From contig NZ_NUGT01000003.1 in assembly GCF_002574545.1 (NCBI RefSeq), positions 1 through 64,000 on the forward strand: a stretch of DNA of 64,000 nucleotides, read 5' to 3'. Position 1 is the first letter of the stretch; each line of letters opens with the position of its first letter. The position numbers were made by a program, and so were the translations under genes. This DNA is from Bacillus sp. AFS055030 (lineage in GTDB: Bacteria > Bacillota > Bacilli > Bacillales > Bacillaceae_G). Shown piece after piece: positions 53,229-62,700 of this stretch. The notes beneath the pieces were generated by a model. That model ran no database searches, was not told where the DNA came from, and saw only the letters and a program-made list of their open reading frames with translations.

Positions 53229-53297
53229 TTATATTTTCGATTGATTAAAAGGAAAAAAGTACCAGTAATGTAAGGAGCAATTTTTAATTTTTTTGCC

Positions 53298-54752
53298 TTA
53301 GTTCGAATTTAAGAAATTTGAGATTTGATCAATATCTCTTTGCGTAAGAACCGGTTCAATTGTAATGACTGGATGAATGATTTCTCCTTCAAGTAAGAAA
53401 TCAGAAATAATAAAATCAATGTTTAATTCATTTATAATTGTTGATTCAAACTCACCTAATTTAGGAAGAAGAAAATCAATTTTATGATCAAAGGCAGAAA
53501 TTAATTTCGTTTCAATATAACGATGAACGCCTGGACCATTACTTGTTAATAATAAAACTTTCTTCCTTGTTGATGATAAGTTAATTTTAGAAGCTTGAAC
53601 ATTTAATGCTACTTTCGCAATTTTATCTCTAGTAATTTCAGGGTAAGAATATTTTTTCGTCCAGATTTGTAATGCTTTTGATACCTTTTTATATAGGTCT
53701 GAATACTGATTTTTAACATATCGGTCCATTGAATAGGATGGTTCTTTTTTATCGATTGAGTATAAAATGAATGAGTATCTTTGGAATTGGTCATGTAATG
53801 TGTAAAGAAACTCCTCGTCCTCATTTAACAATAAACCTGTTTCTTCCTTTAATAGTTCTACTAGGTGATAGAGTTCCTTATAATACTTTGATTTTTGATT
53901 TCGATATAAATAAAGAAATTCGTTTTTTTCCATGTTGTCAAAACTGTAATAGGGAAGAGTGGATATTAATAACGAGAACGCAATGCGTTCATTCATTGAA
54001 ATATGATGTTTATATTGATGTTCTAAATGATTACAAATTTCATTCGCAATTTTAAAATATTTTGATTCTAAAATTTTATTTATCGATTGATCAGCTAATT
54101 CAAGTTGCATTGTTTTATCGATTCGATATAACATTGTCCCTAATAAATAAACGTACTTATTTGCTGTAGAAGGATATAGGAATAATCTAAATTTTTCAGT
54201 AGTATCTAGTACAATTTTTTTAATATCTTGAAATGAGAATGCTTCAATTGGCCATTCTTGATCATTCGAATTGGCGGATAAAGCATCTAGAATATCTCCA
54301 CACAAAAGCCGAATTTCAAATTCTCTTCCGACGATTTCGAGCGGCCCACGTTTTAAAGTTAAATGGTAGGCCTTCAATAATTCCTCAACGCGGTCAAGTA
54401 TTGGATAGACTGCAGGTTGTTGTATATAAAGCGCGTTTGCTAATTCTGCAATACTTTTAATTTGAGTAAATTGTATTAGCATAATAGCTTGAAATTTCAA
54501 TGAATTTTTTACATAAAGTGAACGAATTTGATTAATTGATGAAGAAATCGGTTTATTAATATAAATCCCTTTACCTTTTATTGTATCAATTTGCCATCCT
54601 TTAGGCAGGTGAGTGTTAATTGCCTGTAGATCATTTCGGATTGTTTTTTCGGTACAAAGTAACTCGTTAGCTAATTCTTCAGTTTTAAACCACTTATCTT
54701 CTTTACTTAAAATATCGATTATTTGTAATTTCCGCTTTGTTGATTTATCCAT
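53298..54752 (-). CDS. Mga/AtxA-like virulence-type regulator of the WxL cluster
   Basis: A 484-aa regulator, close in length to AtxA and Mga. The N-terminal HTH_11 (residues 1-60, KTEELANELLCTEKTIRNDLQAI) is followed by a Mga-type HTH (about 85-150, IKSIAELANALYIQQPAVYPILDRVEELL). PRD-like helical domains come next, and an EIIB-like C-terminal domain starts at KKVLLLTSNGPGVHRYIETK. Such proteins activate surface or virulence genes and may respond to PTS phosphorylation. It is divergent from the WxL genes at 55007, which it probably activates. Confidence 0.82.
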   Translation of the reverse strand: MDKSTKRKLQIIDILSKEDKWFKTEELANELLCTEKTIRNDLQAINTHLPKGWQIDTIKGKGIYINKPISSSINQIRSLYVKNSLKFQAIMLIQFTQIKSIAELANALYIQQPAVYPILDRVEELLKAYHLTLKRGPLEIVGREFEIRLLCGDILDALSANSNDQEWPIEAFSFQDIKKIVLDTTEKFRLFLYPSTANKYVYLLGTMLYRIDKTMQLELADQSINKILESKYFKIANEICNHLEHQYKHHISMNERIAFSLLISTLPYYSFDNMEKNEFLYLYRNQKSKYYKELYHLVELLKEETGLLLNEDEEFLYTLHDQFQRYSFILYSIDKKEPSYSMDRYVKNQYSDLYKKVSKALQIWTKKYSYPEITRDKIAKVALNVQASKINLSSTRKKVLLLTSNGPGVHRYIETKLISAFDHKIDFLLPKLGEFESTIINELNIDFIISDFLLEGEIIHPVITIEPVLTQRDIDQISNFLNSN

Positions 54753-54904
54753 AAAAAATCTCCATAAATTATGTCTAATTTATTACTATTATTTCTTTTA
54801 AACTTCCCTCTTAATGCAGTGAAAGTTTATTTTATCTATTGAAAAACACCTTTTCATGCGATTTTTAGCTATAAATGTGAATTTTTTTGGATGATAAGTT
54901 ATTA

Positions 54905-54964
54905 TTTTTACCTAAATCAAAGGTAAAAAACATCATGGGAATCATTTTACTACAGCGATATAAT
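54905..54964 (+). promoter_or_regulatory. Inverted repeat and -10 of the WxL operon
   Basis: TTTTTACCT (54905-54913) and AGGTAAAAA (54921-54929) form a perfect 9-bp inverted repeat. TATAAT lies at 54959-54964 with no good -35. An activator site just upstream of a promoter lacking a -35 fits the divergent Mga-like regulator. Confidence 0.55.
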
Positions 54965-55006
54965 GACATCGTTGAACAAAAAAATTTTATGAAGGAGTAG
55001 AGTGAA

Positions 55007-55720
55007 ATGAAATTTACTAAAGTCGTGCTTGTTAGTGTAATTGGAATGTCATCATTAGTTGGAGTTGCTCACTCAACTTTTGCGGAGGTATCATCTGTAG
55101 GGAATTCAAAGTCTTCTATAACATTTGTTGCTGGAACAGGTCCGGTTGCACCTGTTGATCCTATAAATCCGATTGATCCATTAGAACCATCAGATCCTAC
55201 AAATCCAACAGATCTGCCAACAGGGAATGCTGGTTCATTAACATTAGATTATGTTTCATCAGTTGACTTCGGTGTAAATGAGATTTCAAATAAAACAGAA
55301 GTCTATTCGGCTAAATCTAAAAAGCCATTTATTCAAGTGTCAGATCGCCGTGGTACTGGGGAAGGATGGTCAGTAACTGCTAGAGCAAGTAAATTTACAA
55401 ATGGAACAGAAGATTCTCTACCTGGTGCAATCATTACATTTAAAAATGGCTCCGTTATTTCATTAAGTACAAGTGGAGCTCCTGTAGCAACAGAGTCAAT
55501 TGTTTTAAAAACAGACGGAAGCACAGCATCACCTGTTGTTGCCGCATCTGTAGGTAATGGTTTTGGGACATGGGTAACTCGTTGGCTCGGGCCAAATCCA
55601 GAAGTGAATGATGGAGCGTTAAATGATAATGTCACTTTGACGATACCAGCAGGCTCGGCAACGATCGGTAATCATGAGGCAACTATCACGTGGACATTAA
55701 CGGATGCTCCTGGTTTATAG
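55007..55720 (+). CDS. WxL-domain surface protein
   Basis: A 237-aa secreted protein. The signal peptide (MKFTKVVLVSVIGMSSLVGVAHSTFA) is followed by a proline-rich repeat (PVDPINPIDPLEPSDPTNPTD) and a WxL domain. WxL motifs are VTRWLG near 190 and the terminal ITWTLTDAPGL. WxL proteins bind peptidoglycan non-covalently and work with DUF916/DUF3324 partners. AAGGAG precedes ATG 55007. It is followed 112 bp later by such a partner, and divergent to a Mga-like regulator, forming a complete small WxL locus. Confidence 0.9.
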   Translation: MKFTKVVLVSVIGMSSLVGVAHSTFAEVSSVGNSKSSITFVAGTGPVAPVDPINPIDPLEPSDPTNPTDLPTGNAGSLTLDYVSSVDFGVNEISNKTEVYSAKSKKPFIQVSDRRGTGEGWSVTARASKFTNGTEDSLPGAIITFKNGSVISLSTSGAPVATESIVLKTDGSTASPVVAASVGNGFGTWVTRWLGPNPEVNDGALNDNVTLTIPAGSATIGNHEATITWTLTDAPGL

Positions 55721-55832
55721 TAGTTATTTTGAAAAATAAGATTTAATGGGATGGTCTTCTTATTGAACCTTTTTTAACTGTTTGATAGTAAAAATGATAT
55801 AAAAGTATTCATTCTAAAGGGGGAATATAAAA

Positions 55833-56873
55833 ATGGAACTTAAACGTCAAAAATTATTGCTAATTTTATCTGCTATTTTGTTAACTTTATCGTTCATCCC
55901 TCTATCTGTAAGGGCAGAGAATACTATCGATTTTTCCGTAAAAGCAATCATTCCAACAAATCAAATTGATCATATGAAATCTTATTTTGATTTAAAAATG
56001 TCTCCAGGACAAAAACAGGATTTTAAAATTGAGGTCTTTAATAATAGTAAAAAAGAAGAAACAATCGAAGCGAATATTACTTTTGCAACGACCAATAATA
56101 ATGGATTAATCGATTACTCTGAATCGAATAGTAAAAATGCAGATAAATCACTAAAGTACCCCTTAACTAACTTAGTATCAGAACCTCAAAAAGAAGTTGT
56201 TATTCCAGCAGGTAAATCAAAAGTAGTATCTTTTTCAATTACAATGCCAAAAGATGAATATAATGGAGTTATTTTAGGTGCAGCTCACTTTAAGAAAAAG
56301 ATTGATGAAACAAAAAAAAGTTCTGAAAACGAGAGCATTAATATAAAAAATGAGTATGCTTATGTGGTTGGAATCAAATTATCGGAAAACAGTAATGAAG
56401 TCGAGCCGAATTTACATTTACTTGACATAAAACCTACATTAGTAAATTATCGTACAACAATTGCAGCGACAATCCAAAATAGCGAATCTTCTATTGTGAA
56501 GGATATGAGTATAGATGCGCAAATCTTTAAAAAAGGTTCCAATAAAGTTTTATATAGTTCGAAAAAAACTGAGATGAGTATGGCACCTAATTCAAATTTT
56601 GATTACGCAATCGATTTAAATAACCAACCTATTGAATCCGGAACTTACCGATTAAAGATGAAAGCAATCATCGGAACCCAAATATGGGAATGGGATGAGC
56701 TATTTACGATTGGCAAAGAAGAAACTGATTTAAATAATAAAGCAGTTGAAATAAAAAATAATTATTTCTGGTATTATATCGGAGGAGGATTAATCCTTTT
56801 AATTGGGATCATTTGTTTAATTGTTTTCTTAAGAAGAAAGAAGGAAAAAGAACAATCGAATAATAATGAATGA
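55833..56873 (+). CDS. DUF916/DUF3324 WxL-interacting membrane protein
   Basis: A 346-aa exported protein anchored by a C-terminal helix. A signal peptide (LLLILSAILLTLSFIPLSVRA) precedes a DUF916 domain (about 30-160, YFDLKMSPGQKQDFKIEVFNNS) and a DUF3324 domain (about 165-290, NEYAYVVGIKLSENSNEVEPNLHLLDI). The end is the membrane helix YYIGGGLILLIGIICLIVFL and a charged tail. Proteins of this type bind WxL proteins and peptidoglycan. AAAGGGGG precedes ATG 55833. Cell-surface attachment is the likely shared role with the gene at 55007. Confidence 0.9.
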   Translation: MELKRQKLLLILSAILLTLSFIPLSVRAENTIDFSVKAIIPTNQIDHMKSYFDLKMSPGQKQDFKIEVFNNSKKEETIEANITFATTNNNGLIDYSESNSKNADKSLKYPLTNLVSEPQKEVVIPAGKSKVVSFSITMPKDEYNGVILGAAHFKKKIDETKKSSENESINIKNEYAYVVGIKLSENSNEVEPNLHLLDIKPTLVNYRTTIAATIQNSESSIVKDMSIDAQIFKKGSNKVLYSSKKTEMSMAPNSNFDYAIDLNNQPIESGTYRLKMKAIIGTQIWEWDELFTIGKEETDLNNKAVEIKNNYFWYYIGGGLILLIGIICLIVFLRRKKEKEQSNNNE

Positions 56874-56947
56874 TTTTATATAGAGTAAATTGTATTAATC
56901 CGTTAGTTCACAAATGTATCTTAAAACAAATGCTATTTTGATAAAAT

Positions 56948-56985
56948 AAAAAGGCTCATTTCGATATTGAAATGTAGCCTTTTTT
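56948..56985. terminator. Bidirectional terminator between convergent genes
   Basis: A5 GGCT (56948-56956) pairs with AGCC T5 (56976-56984), with an inner CATTTC/GAAATG stem. It serves the WxL operon and the minus-strand LysR gene. Confidence 0.85.
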
Positions 56986-56986
56986 A

Positions 56987-57889
56987 TTAAGATGATATGA
57001 TTTCATTTCTCATGAAATTGATAAATTGTTTTTCAACTTTTGATAAAATTTTCTTTTTTGAGGTGATTACCCCAAGCTCTGAGTTCACAGAATCATAATC
57101 TACGAGATCGATTTCAACTAGTTCACCATTCGATAAATATGGATGATTTTTTAATGAAAAATTTGGTCCCCATGTTATAGCACTGCCATTTAAAATTGCT
57201 CGTAATAACTCTTCAAGATGGTTGGATGAAAATAAAATATTTAATTTTCCTATATCTTGTTGGAAGTTATTTGTAAACCATCTTATGTAATCACCGTTAT
57301 AAAGAACGAATTTTTGCTGAATTATTTCTTCTGGAGTTATTTTTTTCGAAATGGCAAAAGGGGAATCTTTTTTTGCATATACTTTCATCTTTCCATCTAT
57401 TAATCCTTCGTAATGAAATTCTTCTAATTCTTTCTTAATGCCTTCGTAAAGACAGATGATTCCTATATTCGCTTGATTTTTTTTTACAATTTCAATTGTA
57501 CGCTCTGTTGTGTTTTCTAATATGTCTATATGCAAATTTGAATGTTGGTTTTTAAAATCAACTAACGGAGGTAATAAGTAATTAATAAAAGCGGGTACCA
57601 TTGAAACTTTAAGTTCACTGAGTTGGGAATCTTTATTTTTCTGAGCTATTTCTTTTAATTCTGCGTATTTTAAGAGTACTTCTTTTGATTTTTCCACGAT
57701 TTGTACTCCATCTACTGTTAATCTTGCGCCTAATCTAGATCGATTGAAGATTTTTATTCCTAGCTCTTCTTCTATTTTTGTAATCGCTTGACTTATACCA
57801 GACTGACTTATATGAAGATTTTCTGCAGCGATTGAAATCGACCCCGTGTTAGCGACTTCTACTAAAATCTCTAGTTTTTCTATATGCAT
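56987..57889 (-). CDS. LysR-family regulator near the third subtilase
   Basis: A 300-aa LysR protein. The HTH is at residues 1-60 (ISIAAENLHISQSGISQAITKIEEELG) and the effector domain at about 88-295. ATG 57889 is preferred because AAGGTGG lies 8 bases upstream; the frame also allows GTG 57901 inside that ribosome site. It resembles the LysR at 15524 in length and layout. It is divergent from the RNPP regulator at 58210 across 320 bp without an obvious inverted repeat. Its target is unknown. Confidence 0.9.
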   Translation of the reverse strand: MHIEKLEILVEVANTGSISIAAENLHISQSGISQAITKIEEELGIKIFNRSRLGARLTVDGVQIVEKSKEVLLKYAELKEIAQKNKDSQLSELKVSMVPAFINYLLPPLVDFKNQHSNLHIDILENTTERTIEIVKKNQANIGIICLYEGIKKELEEFHYEGLIDGKMKVYAKKDSPFAISKKITPEEIIQQKFVLYNGDYIRWFTNNFQQDIGKLNILFSSNHLEELLRAILNGSAITWGPNFSLKNHPYLSNGELVEIDLVDYDSVNSELGVITSKKKILSKVEKQFINFMRNEIISS

Positions 57890-58209
57890 TACATTGACCA
57901 CCTTTAGCTTTCATACATGAACTAAAACTTTACTAAGATAGAATTTTATTTCAGTTTTTATATTACAAATCGTGAAGTTATATTTAAAAAATGTAAATTT
58001 ACTTAATCATTTTGCAAATATAGAATTGTGTTTAACTAATAGTATTATTCTATTTTTTCGCTTGAATCATATGTAATTGAAAAATAATACGTTCTAATGT
58101 TGAATCAAAACATTCGATTTATCAAGTGCTTTCTTATATTTATAAAAATTTACAATAAATGATACTTTTTGTTCAATTTTATCGTTGCCTATTATAGAGG
58201 AGGCTAAAT

Positions 58210-59466
58210 ATGTTAGTTGGGGAAATCATCAAATATTATCGAGAGAAAAAAGGAATTAGCCAGTCTAACTTAGGTGAAGGCATTTGTGGTAAAGCGTATA
58301 TTAGTCGATTTGAAAGTGGAAAAGTTACATTATCTCCTGAAATTATAGACAAATTAGCTAAAAAACTAGAAATTGATATTAACAAAGAAATCGAATCTTT
58401 TTGTCTAATTGAAAACCAATTAAATGATTGGAGTCAAGCAATCATTATGCAAAGATCAGTACTGATAGAAGGCATTAAATTAGTATTAGATCAAAATCCG
58501 TTTATTATGGCTTCTAAACATGCAGTAAATTATATGCTGTTAACTGGGAGATATTATTTGTACAAAAATATGGTTAAGGAAGCGAAAAATATAATCGAAT
58601 ATGTAGAAAAGGAGCTTCCAAAATTATCTAATTATGAAAAAAACCTTCTTCTGCACATTAAAGGAATATATTGTATAAGTACATTTAGAACTACCCAAGG
58701 TGAAGAAAGTCAGACTGCTGTAAATCTTTTAAAACAAATTGACATAGTAGATTATAATAATGAAGAATATTACTATCATTTAGCTCAAGCGTACCATTAT
58801 GCAAAAGCAAAAATATCAGCATTTACTTATGCAAAAAAAGCACTTCAATTCTTTAATCGAACATATAATTACGTGAGTGCTATGAATGCTCAAATCTTAA
58901 TGCTAATGCAATTCGATAGCAAAAGTGAAATTGATTTTTTAAATCTAGTAGAAAACTATAAGGATTTAATTCATAATTGTATGATTTTAGGTGCACAAGA
59001 AAGTAAAATAACTATTTTATTTAATCTAGGAGAAGAGTTTTATAAAAGAGGAATTTATGACGAGGCTGTCAGATATTATGAACAAGCATTTTTACTAACT
59101 GACAAATCGTCTACACAGTATTTAAGACATTTGTATCATTTTACCGAAGCATGCCTAGATGGAAAGTTACTAAATAAACAGAGTATTTTAGAAAATATCG
59201 AAATAGGTACGAAATTAGCAAAAAAACAATGCCAAATTTATTATAATCTATATAATTTATTAGCACTGAAATGTAAAAAAAATCAAAAACAATATTTTGA
59301 GTTTTTAGCAGAAGTAGTTGTTCCACAGCTTATAGCAACTAATAATGCTTCGTTTTTTGTACAATATGGAAAGATTTTATATAAACACTATGTGGAGAAA
59401 AAGGACTATAAAAAAGCCATTGAGGTAGATCAAAGTTTTAAATTGATGAACAAGGTGTTAAGTTAA
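58210..59466 (+). CDS. RNPP-type (NprR/PlcR-like) HTH-TPR regulator
   Basis: A 418-aa regulator, the usual length of NprR. An N-terminal XRE helix-turn-helix (residues 5-58, GISQSNLGEGICGKAYISRFESGK) is followed by about eight TPR-like helix pairs (for example AQAYHYAKAKISAFTYAKKALQFF and NLGEEFYKRGIYDEAVRYYEQAF). RNPP proteins bind short imported peptides through the TPR domain and often control extracellular proteases. It lies directly upstream of the third subtilase. No clear pheromone gene was found beside it. GAGGAGG precedes ATG 58210. Confidence 0.82.
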   Translation: MLVGEIIKYYREKKGISQSNLGEGICGKAYISRFESGKVTLSPEIIDKLAKKLEIDINKEIESFCLIENQLNDWSQAIIMQRSVLIEGIKLVLDQNPFIMASKHAVNYMLLTGRYYLYKNMVKEAKNIIEYVEKELPKLSNYEKNLLLHIKGIYCISTFRTTQGEESQTAVNLLKQIDIVDYNNEEYYYHLAQAYHYAKAKISAFTYAKKALQFFNRTYNYVSAMNAQILMLMQFDSKSEIDFLNLVENYKDLIHNCMILGAQESKITILFNLGEEFYKRGIYDEAVRYYEQAFLLTDKSSTQYLRHLYHFTEACLDGKLLNKQSILENIEIGTKLAKKQCQIYYNLYNLLALKCKKNQKQYFEFLAEVVVPQLIATNNASFFVQYGKILYKHYVEKKDYKKAIEVDQSFKLMNKVLS

Positions 59467-59510
59467 AAGTCTTTAGATAACGATTATTCGTTGTCTAAAG
59501 ACTTTTTTTA
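59465..59510 (+). terminator. Terminator of the RNPP regulator
   Basis: AAAAGTCTTTAGATAACG pairs with CGTTGTCTAAAGACTTTT with one bulge, followed by a T run. Confidence 0.9.
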
Positions 59511-59543
59511 TGATCTAGGAAATTGATATTTATTAAAAATAGT

Positions 59544-59583
59544 AAAATCTTGTCCAATGTTTATAAACATTGGACAAGATTTT
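59544..59583. repeat. 40-bp perfect palindrome
   Basis: Two 20-base arms meet at 59563/59564 (left arm begins AAAATCTTGTCC, centre GTTTATAAAC). It can form a strong hairpin followed by T5, so it may be a second terminator. An operator role is also possible. Confidence 0.7.
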
Positions 59584-59684
59584 TGTCGAAACTCGTTCGA
59601 TTTATTCTATAGAACCAGTGTTAAAGGGGCGCTATAACCCAATTGATAAAAGAGTGGAAATTCACAATAATGAATTTAAATAAA

Positions 59685-59732
59685 TGACAAATTGTTTGTT
59701 TATTTTTTGGGAAATAAACAAATGTTTTGTCA
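59685..59732 (+). promoter_or_regulatory. Large inverted repeat in the 5' region of subtilase 3
   Basis: Arms of 21 bases (59685-59705, TGACAAATTG..., and 59712-59732, ...GTTTTGTCA) match except at 3 positions, around a 6-base loop. It ends about 55 bases before the ribosome site. It could be an operator or an mRNA hairpin. It does not resemble the LysR-type promoters of subtilases 1 and 2. Confidence 0.55.
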
Positions 59733-59799
59733 AAGTAAGTTTATTTTTGTACTTCAATGTAGAAATCTACCTTGTTGTAAATTTTTAGGAGGAAGAAAA

Positions 59800-62700
59800 A
59801 TGGGGAAAAAGACAGAGAAGAAGTTTTTAAAAAGCTTTACCGTTTTAGCTTTAACATCGAGCTTCATATTGGGTTCACTTGGAGAAGTATCGAATACAAC
59901 AAAAGCAGCAAGCCCCAAAAAGGTTGAAGATATTTTAGCAAAACTAACTTCAGAGCAAAGAGCAGCACTTGAACAGCTTTCGACTAGTGAACAAACTGGT
60001 CTTCAAATTTCTTCAGATATTAATTTAAATTCTACAGATCAAACAAATGTCATTGTCGAGTTTGCTAATAAGCCAGCAAAAGTTGCTCAAATTGAAGCAA
60101 GCGTAGAAGGTAAATCTTTAACTGAAAAAGAAGCAGCAAAATTAGTCGATCAAGATCATGAGACATTTGCTGAAGATGTTGGTCAAGTATTAGAAAGTGG
60201 CAAAACTAAAAAAGTAGATTATACGATTAATCGCTCATATAAAAATGCCTTCAATGGTGTTTCAATGAGTCTACCAGCTAACCAAATTAAAAACTTATTA
60301 AAATCAAAAGCTGTAAAAACAGTTTGGAGTAACCAAACTTTTTCAATTGATCCTCCAAAGGAAACCAGTCAGTTAAAAGCAGATGAAGCGAATGTTGGAA
60401 ACTATACACCTTATGACGCTTTAGATCGATTACATGCAGAAGGCTTGACTGGAAAAGGAATTAAAATAGGAATATTAGATACAGGGATTGACTATAACCA
60501 CCCAGATTTGAAAGATGCATATAAAGGTGGATATGATTTCGTAAACAATGATAATGATCCAATGGAAACAACATACGAAGATTGGAAAAAGTCCGGCCAA
60601 GCAGAAATTCTAAGTGGCAGTGCGTACTATACAGAGCATGGTACACATGTAGCGGGAATTATTGGCGGTCGTGGAAAAGCGAATAGTGAATATAAAACTG
60701 TTGGAGCGGCTCCCGAATCAGATATTTATTCATATAAGGTACTTGGTCCATATGGTAGCGGGACGACTGATGCAATTCTTGCCGGAATTGACAGAGCAGT
60801 AAAAGACGGCATGAATGTTATTAATATGTCATTAGGTGCAACGTTAAATGACCCACTATATGCGACTTCAATTGCAGTAAACAACGCAGTTCTAAGTGGA
60901 GTAACGACAGTTGTTGCAGCAGGTAATAGTGGGGATCAAATGTATACAGTTGGTTCACCTGGTACAGCAGCTTTAGCTTTAACAGTTGGTGCATCATCTA
61001 TTGCACTTGATATCTATCAATATGCAGGAGTTCAAGATGGTAAAAACTATTCTTTAAGACAATTAGCAAGAAATTATAAAGATGATTTAACAACATTAAA
61101 GGGCAAAACGTATCAGCTTGTTGATGTTGGTCTAGCCAATCCAGCAGACTTTAACGGAAAAGACTTAAACGGAAAGATTGCATTCATTAAACGTGGTTCA
61201 ATTGCATTAATTGATAAAATAAAAAATGCAAAAGCAGCTGGTGCAGCTGGCGTTTTAATGTATAACGATGAAACGAATAAAGAAGAAGGTGCGATACAAT
61301 CATTCCTTGGTGAATCAGTTGATGCGATTCCTGCATTCTCTGTTTCAAATGGCGATGGTAATACAATTTTAGCTGCAATTAAAGCTGGTAAAACAGATTT
61401 CAGCTTTGGCGATTTTACAAAACTTAAGACAGCTTCAGACGAATTAGCACAATTTAGTTCAAGAGGACCATCTCGAGTAAATTACGATATTAAACCTGAA
61501 GTAACTGCACCTGGCGTCTCAATTCTTTCAACAGTACCATTCTATGTAAACGATAAAAACGTTGATGGATCAAAACCAGAAGATTATAAATATGCATATG
61601 AAAGATTATCTGGAACTTCAATGGCAACACCTTATGTAGCTGGTGTGTCTGCTTTATTACTTCAATCAAATAAAGATTTAAAACCAGAAGATATTAAATC
61701 AATTCTAATGAATACAGCAGACCCACTTTCAAAAGCATATAGTGTATTTGAAGCAGGAAGTGGCCGAGTAGATGCTTTTGAAGCCATTCACTCAAATGTA
61801 GAATTAGAGGTAGTAGACAAGACACCTACGATTATTAATGGACAGCAAAAATCAATTCAAGAATTAACTGGTGGAATGAGCTTTGGTTCATTTGGATTTG
61901 ATGATCAAGATATCGCTGATTCACGTACAGTTACATTAAAGAACCGTAGTGAGAAAGCAAAAACATTTAGTGTAGATGTGAAATTCCAAACTGGATTAAG
62001 AGGTTCTTTAGATGCAGCTAAAAATAATGTAACGCTAACAGGACCTACATCTGTAAAATTAAATGGAATTGGCCAAAAATCAATCAAATTTAAATTAAAC
62101 ATTCCAAAAACAGCAAATAAAGGAACATATGAAGGGTATATCACTTTCACGAACACTAAAGATGCAACTGAAACATATCAAATTCCATTTGGTGGACGTG
62201 TAATAAATGAAGGCATTGATTCAGTTGACGCCTTACCAATGTTTTCAACTGATACAGCATGGCCGGAAAATGCATGGCCTTTTGAATCATTTACATTTTC
62301 ATTAAAATCACATATGAAAACATTGGATGTTATTTTACAAAATGCGATTACAGGTGAAGACTTAGGATTATTAGGATCATTAAGTCCAATATTATTGAAT
62401 GAAAACCAAACTTATTATGTTACAAAAGGATTTACAGGAACATATTATCCATTTACTGGTGACTCTAAGAATCCGATTAGTTATCAACCAGAATTTGCAC
62501 AACCAGGACGATATAAAATAAAGATGGTTGGATCAAATGAACATGGTAAAACATTTACAAAATCTTCTGAGTTCATTTATGACCAAGGTGCACCAACGAT
62601 GACTTCTAGCTTTGATTCATTAGATCAAAAAGTAATTGAAACGAATGACAGTCAATTTGATTCAAATGGACAATTTTTATATGACTTTAACATTAACTTA

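Larger units (their letters stand above)
52387..53297. other. Degenerate region with terminator, small gene and IS remnant
   Basis: After the DUF3892 gene a hairpin (about 52399-52443, AGAGGATGTC / GGGGCATCTT) may be its terminator or an IS end. A short open stretch near 52491 reads MKTIQVSIENQVQRKD. A 31-aa minus-strand membrane peptide gene lies at 52572-52667, and a transposase remnant at 53030-53228. Elsewhere stops are dense. Confidence 0.5.

Noticed and set aside
59684-59788. 34-codon ORF between the RNPP regulator and subtilase 3 as a pheromone precursor
   Set aside because: It has no ribosome site, lacks a basic export signal, and most of its first half is the inverted repeat.
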